A stretch of DNA of 64,000 bases from Sulfuricella denitrificans. Its GTDB lineage: Bacteria > Pseudomonadota > Gammaproteobacteria > Burkholderiales > Sulfuricellaceae. Made by a program: the position numbers and the translations under genes. Positions 17,886 to 26,861 of this stretch are shown in pieces. The notes beneath the pieces were generated by a model that worked only from the letters and a program-made list of their open reading frames with translations, searched no databases and was not told where the DNA came from. Every line of letters starts with the position of its first letter. Position 1 is the stretch's first letter. The stretch spans positions 124,001 through 188,000 of the forward strand of contig NSJJ01000002.1 in assembly GCA_002632355.1 (NCBI GenBank). The letters run 5' to 3'.

Positions 17886-17886
17886 T

Positions 17887-19173
17887 ATGGAACACATTGA
17901 TCTTTCTCCAATTTCCCGCGTCAGCGGCAGCATTATTCTGCCCGGCTCGAAAAGCATTTCCAACCGCACCCTGTTGCTGGCCGCACTGGCTGAAGGCACC
18001 ACCGAAGTCAAAGCATTGCTGGCTTCGGACGATACCGGCCATATGCTGGAAGCCCTGAAAAAGCTTGGCGTAAAATGGGAGCAGCATGGCAGCAGCCGTG
18101 ACTACCGCATCCAGGGCGCGGGTGGCGCGTTTCCGGTCAAGCAGGGTGACCTGTTTCTGGGCAACGCCGGCACCGCCTTTCGCCCTCTGACTGCCGTTTT
18201 GGCCCTGTGTCAGGGCGACTACCAGCTGAGTGGTGTGCCGCGCATGCACGAGCGCCCCATCGGCGACTTGGTGGACGGTCTGCGCCAGCTTGGCGCCGAT
18301 ATCCGCTATCTCGGCAACGAAGGCTTCCCGCCGCTGGATATCAAGCCAGCGGCCATTCAGGCCACAGGCAAAGTCCAGATTCGTGGCAACGTCTCCAGCC
18401 AGTTCCTCACCGCGCTGCTGATAGCAGCCCCGCTAGCCGGACAGGACGTGCACATCGAAGTCATCGGCGAACTGATTTCCAAACCCTACATCGAAATTAC
18501 GCTCAACCTGATGCGCCGCTTTGGCGTTGAAGTAGAACGCCAGGAATGGCAAGGCTTTACCATTCGTGCCGGTCAGAAATACACCAGCCCGGGTGAAATC
18601 CACGTCGAGGGCGACGCCTCCAGCGCCTCTTATTTTCTCGCCGCAGGCGCCATCGGAAAAGGTCCGGTCCGCGTCGAAGGGGTGGGGAGAACCAGCATTC
18701 AGGGCGACGTGCGCTTTGCCGAAGCGCTGGCTCTGATGGACGCCAAGATCGAGATGGGCGACAACTGGCTCGAATCCAGCGGCACGGGAAAACTCAAGGG
18801 CATCGACCTCGACTGCAACCACATCCCCGACGCCGCCATGACCCTGGCCGTGGCCGCCCTGTTCGCCGACGGCACTACGACCTTGCGCAACATCGCCAGC
18901 TGGCGCGTCAAGGAAACCGACCGCATCAGCGCCATGGCAACAGAGCTAAGGAAAGTCGGCGCGACGGTGGAAGAAGGTCAGGACTACATCAAAGTCACCC
19001 CGCCCACCACCCTGACGCCCAATGCCGTCATCGACACTTATGAAGACCACCGCATGGCGATGTGCTTCGCACTCATTGCACTGGGCGGCGTGCCGGTGCG
19101 CATCAACGACCCCAAGTGTGTTGGAAAGACATTTCCTGAGTATTTCACCAGCCTGCAATCCATCGCCCGGTAA
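17887..19173 (+). CDS. aroA: 3-phosphoshikimate 1-carboxyvinyltransferase (EPSP synthase)
   Basis: 428 residues from ATG at 17887. A longer in-frame start lies inside tyrA and is rejected because [23 protein letters not shown] is the family N-terminus, with an AGGA eight bases upstream. The enzyme transfers enolpyruvate from PEP to shikimate 3-phosphate. Class I motifs seen: [41 protein letters not shown] and the C-terminal [17 protein letters not shown] and [12 protein letters not shown]. The LGNAGTA context is that of ordinary glyphosate-sensitive enzymes. cmk follows after 12 bp. Confidence 0.98.
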   Translation: MEHIDLSPISRVSGSIILPGSKSISNRTLLLAALAEGTTEVKALLASDDTGHMLEALKKLGVKWEQHGSSRDYRIQGAGGAFPVKQGDLFLGNAGTAFRPLTAVLALCQGDYQLSGVPRMHERPIGDLVDGLRQLGADIRYLGNEGFPPLDIKPAAIQATGKVQIRGNVSSQFLTALLIAAPLAGQDVHIEVIGELISKPYIEITLNLMRRFGVEVERQEWQGFTIRAGQKYTSPGEIHVEGDASSASYFLAAGAIGKGPVRVEGVGRTSIQGDVRFAEALALMDAKIEMGDNWLESSGTGKLKGIDLDCNHIPDAAMTLAVAALFADGTTTLRNIASWRVKETDRISAMATELRKVGATVEEGQDYIKVTPPTTLTPNAVIDTYEDHRMAMCFALIALGGVPVRINDPKCVGKTFPEYFTSLQSIAR

Positions 19174-19185
19174 ACCTAATTCACG

Positions 19186-19887
19186 ATGAACCACACCTCA
19201 CACTTCACACCTCACACTTCACCTGTTCCAGTCATCGCCATTGACGGCCCTTCTGCTTCAGGCAAGGGCACCGTCGCCGCGCTGGTAGCGAAAGAACTCG
19301 GCTTTCATTACCTCGACAGCGGCGCGATCTACCGTGTCACTGCTTTGGCGGCAATGCGCGCGGGCATTTCTCTGGACGATGAAGACGCCTTGGCGCAACT
19401 CGCAAGCCATCTGGATGTACGTTTCGAGCATGGCGAAATCTGGCTGAACGGCGAAAAAGTAGGTGATGACGTACGCTCCGAGGCGTCCGGCAACGCCGCC
19501 TCCCGCATCGCCGCGTTGCCTCGTCTGCGCCAGGCTTTGCTGGAATTCCAGCGCGGTTTTCTTAAGACGCCCGGCCTGGTTGCGGATGGCCGCGACATGG
19601 GTTCGGTGGTGTTCCCCGATGCCACGCTCAAAATTTTCCTCACTGCCAGTGCCGAGGTCCGAGCCGAACGGCGCTATAAACAGTTGATGGAAAAAGGAAT
19701 GCATGCTAATCTTTCACAGATTTTGCAGGATCTTCAACAACGCGATGCCCGCGACAGCGCCCGCAGTGTTGCCCCCCTGCAAAAATTTGCGGATGCATAC
19801 CTCCTGGAAACCAGTTCCCTTAACATTGCTGAGGCAGTGACTGAAATTCTGGCTCTCTACAGAGAATACATCCGTCAGGCGTCATGA
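19186..19887 (+). CDS. cmk: Cytidylate kinase
   Basis: 233 residues. It phosphorylates CMP and dCMP using ATP. The P-loop GPSASGKGT is at residues 21-29, then [33 protein letters not shown] and RAERRYKQL. The start is unusual: the first 13 residues ([12 protein letters not shown]) are encoded by a 14-bp tandem duplication and are not part of the kinase fold, which begins at VPVIAID. No clear ribosome-binding site is seen before the ATG at 19186. The cmk-rpsA-ihfB order is conserved in proteobacteria. Confidence 0.97.
   Translation: MNHTSHFTPHTSPVPVIAIDGPSASGKGTVAALVAKELGFHYLDSGAIYRVTALAAMRAGISLDDEDALAQLASHLDVRFEHGEIWLNGEKVGDDVRSEASGNAASRIAALPRLRQALLEFQRGFLKTPGLVADGRDMGSVVFPDATLKIFLTASAEVRAERRYKQLMEKGMHANLSQILQDLQQRDARDSARSVAPLQKFADAYLLETSSLNIAEAVTEILALYREYIRQAS
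19192..19219 (+). repeat. 14-bp perfect tandem duplication in the first codons of cmk
   Basis: CACACCTCACACTT occurs twice in a row (19192-19205 and 19206-19219) and a third copy begins (CAC). A related CACACTTCAC-type sequence occurs in the inverted repeat at 25716-25810. Confidence 0.8.
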
Positions 19888-20035
19888 ATTTAGGTTTTGC
19901 AGAATTCTAAGCGGCGCGTTTATCGGCTTGTGGGCCGAACCAGACGCGCTGCTTTATCTTTTTGTAATCACGGCCGATTCTGACAATCAACAACTTGCCC
20001 CGTGGCTCATTACGGGTTAGTGGATTTTATTTTTT
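19888..20035 (+). promoter_or_regulatory. Structured leader of rpsA with no Shine-Dalgarno sequence
   Basis: A long hairpin (about 19911-19953, outer AGCGGCGCGT/ACGCGCTGCT with one G-U-type mismatch and an inner CGGC/GCCG stem) is followed by TTATCTTTTTG. It may act as a terminator after cmk or as the first leader hairpin. Just before the rpsA ATG the sequence is T-rich (TTTTATTTTTT) with no AGGAGG-like site. In enterobacteria S1 mRNA has a structured, SD-poor leader used for S1 autoregulation; a similar arrangement is inferred here. Confidence 0.5.
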
Positions 20036-21748
20036 ATGACTACTGCTGCTCCTGCCTCCTCCGAAAGTTTTGCCGCCCTGTTTGAAGAAAGCCTGCAACG
20101 CCAGGAAATGCGTTCAGGCGAACTGATCACCGCTGAAGTCGTGTCCGTGGACAACGACGTGGTGATCGTCAATGCCGGCCTCAAGTCCGAAAGCGTGATC
20201 GACGCCAACGAATTCAAGAACGACCTGGGTGAAATCGAAGTTCAGCCTGGTGATTTCGTCAGCGTTTGCATCGAAGCCATGGAAGATGGCTACGGCTCGA
20301 CCAAACTGTCGCGCGAAAAAGCCAAGCGCATGGCCGCCTGGAACGACCTCGACAAGGCAATGGAAGAAGGCACACTGGTCAGCGGCGTCATCAGCGGCTC
20401 CGTCAAGGGTGGCCTGACCGTCACCGTGAACGGCATTCGCGCCTTTCTGCCAGGCTCGCTGGTTGACATCCGCCCGGTCAAGGACACCACGCCTTACCAG
20501 GGCAAGCAGATGGAATTCAAGGTCATCAAGCTCGACCGCAAGCGCAACAACGTGGTGGTTTCCCGCCGCGCCGTGCTGGAAGCCAGCCAGGGTGCCGAGC
20601 GTCAGGCCCTGCTGGAAAACCTGAAAGAAGGTGCAGTGGTCAAGGGCATCGTCAAGAACATCACCGACTACGGTGCGTTCGTGGACCTGGGTGGCATCGA
20701 CGGCCTGCTGCACATCACCGACCTGGCCTGGCGCCGCGTCAAGCATCCTTCTGAAGTCCTCACCGTGGGCGACGAAGTGGAAGCCAAGATTCTCAAGTTC
20801 GACCAGGAAAAGAACCGCGTTTCCCTGGGCATCAAGCAACTGGGCGATGATCCATGGGTCAACCTGTCGCGCCGCTACCCGCAAAGCACCCGCCTGTTCG
20901 GCAAGGTCACAAACCTGACCGACTACGGTGCATTCGTGGAAATCGAGCAGGGTATCGAAGGCCTGGTACACGTTTCCGAAATGGACTGGACCAACAAGAA
21001 CGTTCACCCTGCCAAGGTGGTGAGCCTGGGCGACGAAGTTGAAGTCATGATTCTGGAAATCGACGAAGAGCGCCGCCGTATCTCCCTGGGCATGAAGCAG
21101 TGCAAACCTAATCCATGGGATGAGTTTGCTGCTGGCCAGAAGAAAGGCGACAAGGTTCAGGGCCAGATCAAGTCGATCACCGACTTCGGTATCTTCATCG
21201 GCTTGCCTGGCGGTATCGACGGCCTGGTTCACCTGTCTGACCTGTCCTGGAACATGCCTGGCGAAGAAGCTGTGCGTAACTACAAGAAGGGCGACGAAGT
21301 GGAAGCCGTGGTGCTGGCCATCGACGCCGAGAAGGAACGCATCTCTCTGGGTATCAAGCAGATGGATGGCGACCCCTTCACCAACTACGTTTCCACCCAT
21401 GACAAAGGCGACATCGTCAAGGGCACCGTCAAAGCCATTGATGCCAAAGGTGCTGTGATTGCGCTGGACGGCGAAGTCGAAGGCTACCTGCGCGCCTCTG
21501 AAGTTTCCCGCGACCGCGTTGAAGACATTCGCAGCCACCTCAAGGAAGGCGACGAAGTCGAGACCAAGATCATCAGCGTGGATCGCAAGAACCGCAACAT
21601 CAGCTTGTCCATCAAGGCCAAGGACATGGCAGACGAGTCCGACGCGATGAACAAGATGGCCAGCGAGCAAAGTGCGGCCAGCGCCGGCACCACCAACCTG
21701 GGTGCCTTGCTGAAAGCCAAGCTGGACAACAAAAACAGCGGTCAGTAA
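20036..21748 (+). CDS. rpsA: 30S ribosomal protein S1
   Basis: 570 residues, slightly longer than the 557 of E. coli S1. It binds mRNA and brings it to the 30S subunit. Six S1 (OB-fold) repeats can be followed, from [25 protein letters not shown], through the RNA-binding repeats [47 protein letters not shown] and [24 protein letters not shown], to [23 protein letters not shown]. The tail ends in a low-complexity linker. The gene lacks a normal ribosome-binding site. ihfB follows after a hairpin-bearing 60-bp spacer. Confidence 0.99.
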   Translation: MTTAAPASSESFAALFEESLQRQEMRSGELITAEVVSVDNDVVIVNAGLKSESVIDANEFKNDLGEIEVQPGDFVSVCIEAMEDGYGSTKLSREKAKRMAAWNDLDKAMEEGTLVSGVISGSVKGGLTVTVNGIRAFLPGSLVDIRPVKDTTPYQGKQMEFKVIKLDRKRNNVVVSRRAVLEASQGAERQALLENLKEGAVVKGIVKNITDYGAFVDLGGIDGLLHITDLAWRRVKHPSEVLTVGDEVEAKILKFDQEKNRVSLGIKQLGDDPWVNLSRRYPQSTRLFGKVTNLTDYGAFVEIEQGIEGLVHVSEMDWTNKNVHPAKVVSLGDEVEVMILEIDEERRRISLGMKQCKPNPWDEFAAGQKKGDKVQGQIKSITDFGIFIGLPGGIDGLVHLSDLSWNMPGEEAVRNYKKGDEVEAVVLAIDAEKERISLGIKQMDGDPFTNYVSTHDKGDIVKGTVKAIDAKGAVIALDGEVEGYLRASEVSRDRVEDIRSHLKEGDEVETKIISVDRKNRNISLSIKAKDMADESDAMNKMASEQSAASAGTTNLGALLKAKLDNKNSGQ

Positions 21749-21762
21749 CGAACGGATCAGAA

Positions 21763-21786
21763 CTGGCCGGGGCACGCCCCGGCCAG
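21763..21786 (+). other. Strong GC hairpin between rpsA and ihfB
   Basis: CTGGCCGGGG and CCCCGGCCAG form a perfect 10-bp stem with a CACG loop. No T-run follows, so read-through into ihfB is expected. It probably protects or punctuates the rpsA mRNA. Confidence 0.6.
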
Positions 21787-21808
21787 ACTGTCCAAGCAGG
21801 GAAAACTC

Positions 21809-22093
21809 ATGACCAAGTCAGAATTGATTAACAAGTTGGCGGCGCGCTATCCCCAGCTTGTGGCAAAAGACGCAGAGCTTGCGGTCAAGACTGTACTGGA
21901 AGCCATGGCGGAAAGCCTGGCCCAGGGTGAACGCATCGAAATACGCGGTTTCGGCAGTTTCAGTCTGAACTACCGCCCGCCACGCGTCGGACGCAATCCG
22001 AAAACCGGCGGCAAGGTAAGTGTGCCGGAAAAGTATGTTCCTCATTTCAAAGCGGGCAAAGAACTGCGTGAACGTGTGGACTACCCGGAATAA
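21809..22093 (+). CDS. ihfB: Integration host factor subunit beta
   Basis: 94 residues. With IHF alpha it bends DNA sharply at specific sites. The sequence starts [15 protein letters not shown], with [28 protein letters not shown] as the DNA-binding beta-ribbon arm including the intercalating proline region. The rpsA-ihfB neighbourhood separates it from HU. AGGGA precedes the ATG. A strong terminator follows. Confidence 0.97.
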   Translation: MTKSELINKLAARYPQLVAKDAELAVKTVLEAMAESLAQGERIEIRGFGSFSLNYRPPRVGRNPKTGGKVSVPEKYVPHFKAGKELRERVDYPE

Positions 22094-22130
22094 AGTATTT
22101 GACCCGGCTCCTGACCGGTCAGCCAATATG

Positions 22131-22162
22131 GCGGCATAATCGCAAGATCATGCCGCTTTTTT
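22131..22162 (+). terminator. Intrinsic terminator after ihfB
   Basis: GCGGCAT/ATGCCGC stem around a 12-base loop, followed directly by TTTTTTCTT. It closes the gyrA-ihfB block. Confidence 0.88.
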
Positions 22163-22202
22163 CTTCCCAGATTTAAGAGCCTGTTTCAGTAGGCCTCAAG
22201 AC

Positions 22203-22484
22203 ATGCGCTATCTGTCCCTGATTTCCGGAATCTTCCTGTTTTTGCTGGCACTCGGCTTTGCCTTAAAAAACAGCAACAGCATCACTTTGCATTATTTTCT
22301 TGGCTATCAGTGGCACGCACCCCTGGTACTGGTACTGGTGACGGTCTTCTGCCTTGGCGCCGTATCCGGCATCGCGGCGACCCTTGGACTCATTTTCAGG
22401 CAACGCCGGGAAATCCAGAAACTGCGCCGTGAAATCAATTCTACTGATTCCACACTGGACGACAGCGTCCGGATCAAACCCTGA
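22203..22484 (+). CDS. lapA: Lipopolysaccharide assembly protein A (LapA domain, DUF1049)
   Basis: 93 residues with two membrane helices (about 3-20 and 40-64) and a short cytoplasmic coiled tail (RQRREIQKLRREIN). The LKNSNSITLHYFLG segment between them is typical of LapA/YciS. LapA works with LapB to tune LPS synthesis by steering FtsH degradation of LpxC. The lapA-lapB pair lies together as usual, 15 bp apart. Confidence 0.92.
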   Translation: MRYLSLISGIFLFLLALGFALKNSNSITLHYFLGYQWHAPLVLVLVTVFCLGAVSGIAATLGLIFRQRREIQKLRREINSTDSTLDDSVRIKP

Positions 22485-22499
22485 AATGGCAAACTGACC

Positions 22500-23675
22500 A
22501 TGGAATTCGAATTCTGGTGGCTGCTGGCGCTCCCCCTGTTCTTCAGTCTCGGCTGGCTTGCAGCACGAATTGACATCAAGCATCTGCAGTCTGAATCCCG
22601 CCGCCTTCCGGCTTCCTATTTCAGGGGGCTGAACTTCCTGCTCAACGAGCAACAGGACAAGGCGATCGAATCGTTTATCGAGGTCGTGCGCGCCGATCCA
22701 GAAACCGTTGAGCTGCACTTCGCCCTCGGCAGCCTGTTTCGCCGCCGCGGTGAAATTGAACGCGCGATCCGCATGCACCAGACCCTGGTCGACCGCACGG
22801 GGCTGGATGCCGAAAAAAGACTCAGCGCCAGCTTCGAACTCGGTCAGGATTTTTTGAAAGCGGGACTGCTCGACCGAGCCGAAACCATTTTCAGCGATCT
22901 GCGAAAAACGGCCTATGCTGAACAGGCACTCAAGTTTCTGCTGGAAATTTACGAAACTGAACGCGATTGGAAAAACGCCATCGCCATTGCGGAACAACTG
23001 GGGGCAACATCTCCCACACCATTCAACAAGGAAATCGCCCAGTTCTACTGCGAATGGGCGGCCAATGACATTGCCCAGAGCCATCAGGATACGGCCCGCG
23101 ACCACCTCGATCAGGCGCTGCAAAGCGCACGCGCCTGCGCCCGTGCGAATCTCATGCTGGGCGACCTGGAAGCCCAGGCGGGGCGTCATGCAGAAGCCAT
23201 TCAATACTGGAAGCGGATTGAAACCCAGAATCCGCAATATCTGACGCTCACCGCTGCAAAACTGCTCGATAACTACCGCGCCCTGGGCCAGAGCAGCGAA
23301 GCCCTGATCCTGCTGCGAGGGTATCTGAACCAGCACCCTTCAATCGACTTGCTCAACACCACATTCCAGGCTGTACTTGAACTCGAAGGGCCACGAGCCG
23401 CCTACGAACTGGTACGTGACGAGCTACGGCGCAATCCCAGCCTGCTTGGACTCGACAAACTGCTGGAAGCCGCACTGCTGGATGCACCTGCCGAACGCAG
23501 ACAGGATATCTCCCTGATCAAGAATCTGATTCATCAGCATAGCCAGCGCCTTGCACTCTACCGTTGCGAAAGCTGCGGCTTCAAGGCGCGTCTTTTTCAC
23601 TGGCACTGCCCCGCCTGTGGCGGCTGGGAAACGCTGCCGCCCAAGCGCAAGGAAGACCAGGACACCCTCTCATGA
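22500..23675 (+). CDS. lapB: Lipopolysaccharide assembly protein B (LapB/YciM)
   Basis: 391 residues: an N-terminal membrane anchor (about 3-21, [19 protein letters not shown]), a series of TPR repeats (about 45-340), and a C-terminal rubredoxin-like zinc ribbon with Cys356, Cys359, Cys370 and Cys373 (CESCGF ... CPACGGW). LapB is an inner-membrane adaptor that promotes FtsH-dependent degradation of LpxC, balancing LPS and phospholipid. Its stop overlaps the pyrF start (ATGA), so the two are coupled. Confidence 0.96.
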   Translation: MEFEFWWLLALPLFFSLGWLAARIDIKHLQSESRRLPASYFRGLNFLLNEQQDKAIESFIEVVRADPETVELHFALGSLFRRRGEIERAIRMHQTLVDRTGLDAEKRLSASFELGQDFLKAGLLDRAETIFSDLRKTAYAEQALKFLLEIYETERDWKNAIAIAEQLGATSPTPFNKEIAQFYCEWAANDIAQSHQDTARDHLDQALQSARACARANLMLGDLEAQAGRHAEAIQYWKRIETQNPQYLTLTAAKLLDNYRALGQSSEALILLRGYLNQHPSIDLLNTTFQAVLELEGPRAAYELVRDELRRNPSLLGLDKLLEAALLDAPAERRQDISLIKNLIHQHSQRLALYRCESCGFKARLFHWHCPACGGWETLPPKRKEDQDTLS

Positions 23676-24400
23676 CCAGTAAATCTCAACTCCCGGACCC
23701 AAAAATTATCGTCGCGCTGGATTACTCCAGCACAACAGAGGCTTCAAAACTGGTGGAACGCCTCGATCCCGGCTTGTGCAAACTCAAGGTCGGCAAGGAA
23801 CTGTTCACCGCTGCCGGCCCGGCCTGGGTGGAACATCTCGCCAGACAGGGTTACGGCGTTTTTCTCGACCTCAAATTTCACGACATACCCCATACCGTCG
23901 CACAGGCATGCAAGGCTGCAGCCAGCCTCGGGGTATGGATGGTCAATGTTCATGCACTCGGCGGCCGTGCTATGATGACGGCCGCGCGCGAAGCGCTGGA
24001 AAGCCTGCCACAGCGGCCAAAGCTGATCGCGGTCACGGTGCTGACCAGCATGGGCTCGAACGACCTGGCCGACCTGGGCATCAGTGAGGAACCGCGGCAA
24101 CTGGTTCACCGCCTGGCCACGCTGGCCCGGGATTGCCGCCTGGACGGCGTGGTCTGCTCGGCGCAGGAAGCCGCAATGCTGCGGCAGGATCTGGGCGCGG
24201 AATTTTGTCTCGTCACGCCCGGCATCCGCCCGGCCAGCGCCAGCAAGGACGACCAGAAGCGCATCATGACGCCGGCCGATGCGCTGGGTGCAGGCGCACA
24301 TTATCTGGTGATCGGACGCCCCATCACCCAGGCAGCCGATCCCCTGCAGGCTTTGCAGGCGATCGCACAAGAAATTGAAAACATTGGAGAAGCGAAGTGA
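23672..24400 (+). CDS. pyrF: Orotidine 5'-phosphate decarboxylase
   Basis: 242 residues from ATG at 23672 in a 4-bp overlap with lapB. A longer frame reaching into lapB is rejected because the family begins at KIIVALDY. It decarboxylates OMP to UMP. The catalytic [11 protein letters not shown] (Asp-x-Lys-x-x-Asp) is present, together with VHALGG and the phosphate-binding VTPGIRP and [12 protein letters not shown]. The next gene (ugd) overlaps its stop. Confidence 0.98.
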   Translation: MTSKSQLPDPKIIVALDYSSTTEASKLVERLDPGLCKLKVGKELFTAAGPAWVEHLARQGYGVFLDLKFHDIPHTVAQACKAAASLGVWMVNVHALGGRAMMTAAREALESLPQRPKLIAVTVLTSMGSNDLADLGISEEPRQLVHRLATLARDCRLDGVVCSAQEAAMLRQDLGAEFCLVTPGIRPASASKDDQKRIMTPADALGAGAHYLVIGRPITQAADPLQALQAIAQEIENIGEAK

Positions 24401-25719
24401 AAGTCAGCATTGTTGGAACCGGTTATGTCGGCCTCGTGACCGGCACCTGCCTGGCGGAAGTGGGTAACGACGTGGTGTGCCTGGATCTGGACGAACGCAA
24501 GATCGGCATGCTCAAGCAGGGCCAGATTCCCATTTACGAACCCGGCCTCGAAGACATGGTGCAGCGCAACCAGGCCGCCGGACGCCTGCGCTTTACCACC
24601 GATATCGCGGAAAGCGCAGCACATGGCGTGATCCAGTTCATCGCCGTGGGCACGCCGCCGGATGAAGACGGCTCCGCCGACCTGCAGTACGTGGTCTCTG
24701 CCGCCCGCGCCATCGGCCAGCACATGAACGAATACAAGGTGATCGTCGACAAGTCCACGGTGCCGGTCGGCACCGCCGACAAGGTGCGCGCGGCGGTGCA
24801 GGAAGAACTGCAGAAACGCGGCTCCGGCCTTGATTTCAGCGTGGTCTCCAACCCCGAGTTCCTCAAGGAAGGCGCTGCGGTGGAAGACTTCATGCGTCCC
24901 GACCGCATCGTGGTCGGCACCGACGACGCCAGGGCGACCGAACTGATGCGCACCCTATATGCACCGTTCCAGCGCAACCACGAACGCCTGATCGTGATGG
25001 ACATCAAGTCCGCCGAACTCACCAAATACGCTGCCAATGCCATGCTGGCCACACGCATTTCGTTCATGAACGAGCTTGCCAACCTGGCGGAAATCCTCGG
25101 TGCGGACATCGAACACGTCCGTCATGGCATCGGCTCCGACCCGCGCATCGGCTATCATTTCCTTTATCCCGGCTGCGGCTACGGCGGCTCCTGCTTCCCC
25201 AAGGACGTGCAGGCACTGCAGCGCACCTCGCGCGCCAACGGCGTCGAGCTGCAGGTTCTGAAGGCGGTGGAAGACGCCAATGATCTGCAAAAGCATATTT
25301 TGCTCAAGAAAATCACCGAACGTTTCGGCAACGACCTGTCCGGCAAGCGCTTTGCGCTCTGGGGCCTGGCATTCAAGCCCAACACTGATGATATGCGCGA
25401 AGCCCCCAGCCGCGTGCTGATCGAAGGCCTGTGGCAACGCGGCGCTACGGTTGCGGCCTACGACCCCGCGGCAATGGAAGAAACCCATCGCATCTACGGA
25501 GACGATCCGCGCCTCACACTGTGCGATTCACCCATGGCTGCCATGGCCGGTGCCGACGCACTGGCCATTGTCACGGAATGGAAAGAGTTCCGCGCCCCGG
25601 ATTTTGCCGCCATCAAATCCAGCCTGAAAACACCGGTCATTTTTGACGGCCGGAATCTGTACGAGCCGAAGGCGGTGCGCGAACAGGGTCTGGAATACTT
25701 TCCGATTGGCAGGTTGTGA
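24397..25719 (+). CDS. ugd: UDP-glucose 6-dehydrogenase
   Basis: 440 residues from GTG at 24397, overlapping the pyrF stop by 4 bp. It oxidises UDP-glucose to UDP-glucuronate with NAD. The Rossmann motif [10 protein letters not shown] is at the N-terminus, and the catalytic cysteine is Cys266 in [12 protein letters not shown]-glucuronate feeds capsule, LPS or exopolysaccharide synthesis. Following heptose genes (hldE, hldD) point to an envelope-sugar supply role. The stop codon lies inside a 95-bp inverted repeat. Confidence 0.98.
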   Translation: MKVSIVGTGYVGLVTGTCLAEVGNDVVCLDLDERKIGMLKQGQIPIYEPGLEDMVQRNQAAGRLRFTTDIAESAAHGVIQFIAVGTPPDEDGSADLQYVVSAARAIGQHMNEYKVIVDKSTVPVGTADKVRAAVQEELQKRGSGLDFSVVSNPEFLKEGAAVEDFMRPDRIVVGTDDARATELMRTLYAPFQRNHERLIVMDIKSAELTKYAANAMLATRISFMNELANLAEILGADIEHVRHGIGSDPRIGYHFLYPGCGYGGSCFPKDVQALQRTSRANGVELQVLKAVEDANDLQKHILLKKITERFGNDLSGKRFALWGLAFKPNTDDMREAPSRVLIEGLWQRGATVAAYDPAAMEETHRIYGDDPRLTLCDSPMAAMAGADALAIVTEWKEFRAPDFAAIKSSLKTPVIFDGRNLYEPKAVREQGLEYFPIGRL

Positions 25720-25810
25720 AGTGTGAAGCCACCCGGTTTCGCCTTGTTGTGAAATGTGAAAAGTAACCCACACATTTCACACTTCACAGCGAAGCGGCTT
25801 CACCCTTCAC
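25716..25810. repeat. 95-bp imperfect inverted repeat (REP/MITE-like)
   Basis: Outer arms 25716-25730 and 25796-25810 match at 14 of 15 bases. Inner arms GTGAAATGTG (25749-25758) and CACATTTCAC (25771-25780) are perfect. The element includes the ugd stop codon and ends just before the ribosome-binding site of hldE. There is no open frame inside. Confidence 0.7.
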
Positions 25811-25828
25811 CCAATAACGAGGTGAACA

Positions 25829-26758
25829 GTGATCAGCAGTAAGGACCTAAACAAAGCCCGTGTTTTAGTGGTTGGCGACGTTATGCTCGACCGCTACTGG
25901 TTCGGCGAAGTCAGCCGCATCTCACCGGAAGCGCCAGTGCCGGTGGTTCATGTCGGCAAGACCGAAGAGCGCCCCGGCGGCGCAGCCAACGTGGCGCGCA
26001 ACGCCGCCGCACTGGGCGCACAGGTATCGCTGCTTTCGGTAGCAGGCACCGACGAAGCCGGCGAATGCCTGGCCCGCCTGCTGGAGCACGAGAACATCCG
26101 GGTGGTGCTGCACCGCGATGCGGAACTCGACACCACCATCAAGCTGCGCGTCATTGGCCGCCAGCAGCAACTGCTGCGCATCGATTTCGAAACCTGGCCC
26201 GGCCACGAAGTACTGCAGAACAAACTGGCCGATTTCGAACGCATGCTGGCGGATGCCGATGTGGTGATTCTTTCCGATTATGGCAAGGGAGGGCTGACGC
26301 ATATCCGTCGCATGATCGAACTGGCGCGAGCATCAGGCAAGCGGGTACTGGCCGATCCCAAAGGAGAGGATTACGAACGTTACCGCGGCGCCACCCTGCT
26401 CACGCCCAATCGCAGTGAATTCAAGCAGGTAGCGGGAAGCTGGCACAACGAGGAAGAACTGACGCGCAAGGCCCAGGCACTACGCACCCAGCTGGGCCTT
26501 GAAGCATTGCTGGTCACGCGCAGCGAGGAAGGCATGACGCTTTATCGCGATGGCGATACCCTGCACGAGCAGACCCAGGCACGGGAAGTCTTCGATGTCA
26601 GCGGTGCGGGAGATACGGTGATCGCCACCCTCGGCACCATGCTCGCAGCCGGGGCGGATTTGCCCAAGGCTGTGCAACTTGCCAACCGTGCGGCCGGCAT
26701 CGTGGTCGGCAAACTGGGCACGGCGGTGGTAACCAGGGAAGAACTTTTTACAACCTGA
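25829..26758 (+). CDS. hldE: D-glycero-beta-D-manno-heptose-7-phosphate kinase (HldE domain I / RfaE1)
   Basis: 309 residues from GTG at 25829 with GAGGTG upstream. It is a PfkB/ribokinase-fold kinase that phosphorylates heptose 7-phosphate at C1 for ADP-heptose synthesis. PGGAANVARNAAALG is the N-terminal PfkB motif, and DVSGAGDT with catalytic Asp262 is the C-terminal one. Only the kinase domain is present; the nucleotidyltransferase domain of E. coli HldE is missing and must be a separate gene (RfaE2) elsewhere. hldD lies 2.2 kb downstream beyond a chemoreceptor gene. Confidence 0.94.
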   Translation: MISSKDLNKARVLVVGDVMLDRYWFGEVSRISPEAPVPVVHVGKTEERPGGAANVARNAAALGAQVSLLSVAGTDEAGECLARLLEHENIRVVLHRDAELDTTIKLRVIGRQQQLLRIDFETWPGHEVLQNKLADFERMLADADVVILSDYGKGGLTHIRRMIELARASGKRVLADPKGEDYERYRGATLLTPNRSEFKQVAGSWHNEEELTRKAQALRTQLGLEALLVTRSEEGMTLYRDGDTLHEQTQAREVFDVSGAGDTVIATLGTMLAAGADLPKAVQLANRAAGIVVGKLGTAVVTREELFTT

Positions 26759-26861
26759 CAAAATGGGCAATATTAACGAAATTCTTTATTTCCACTTAGC
26801 CAATACTGATTCATTGGCAACGGAAGCGTTTCTTAATTAAGACCATGGAATCTCTGAAGCG

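Noticed and set aside
20114-21775. A 553-codon open frame antisense to rpsA
   Set aside because: A shadow of the codon bias in S1. No start signal and no family resemblance.
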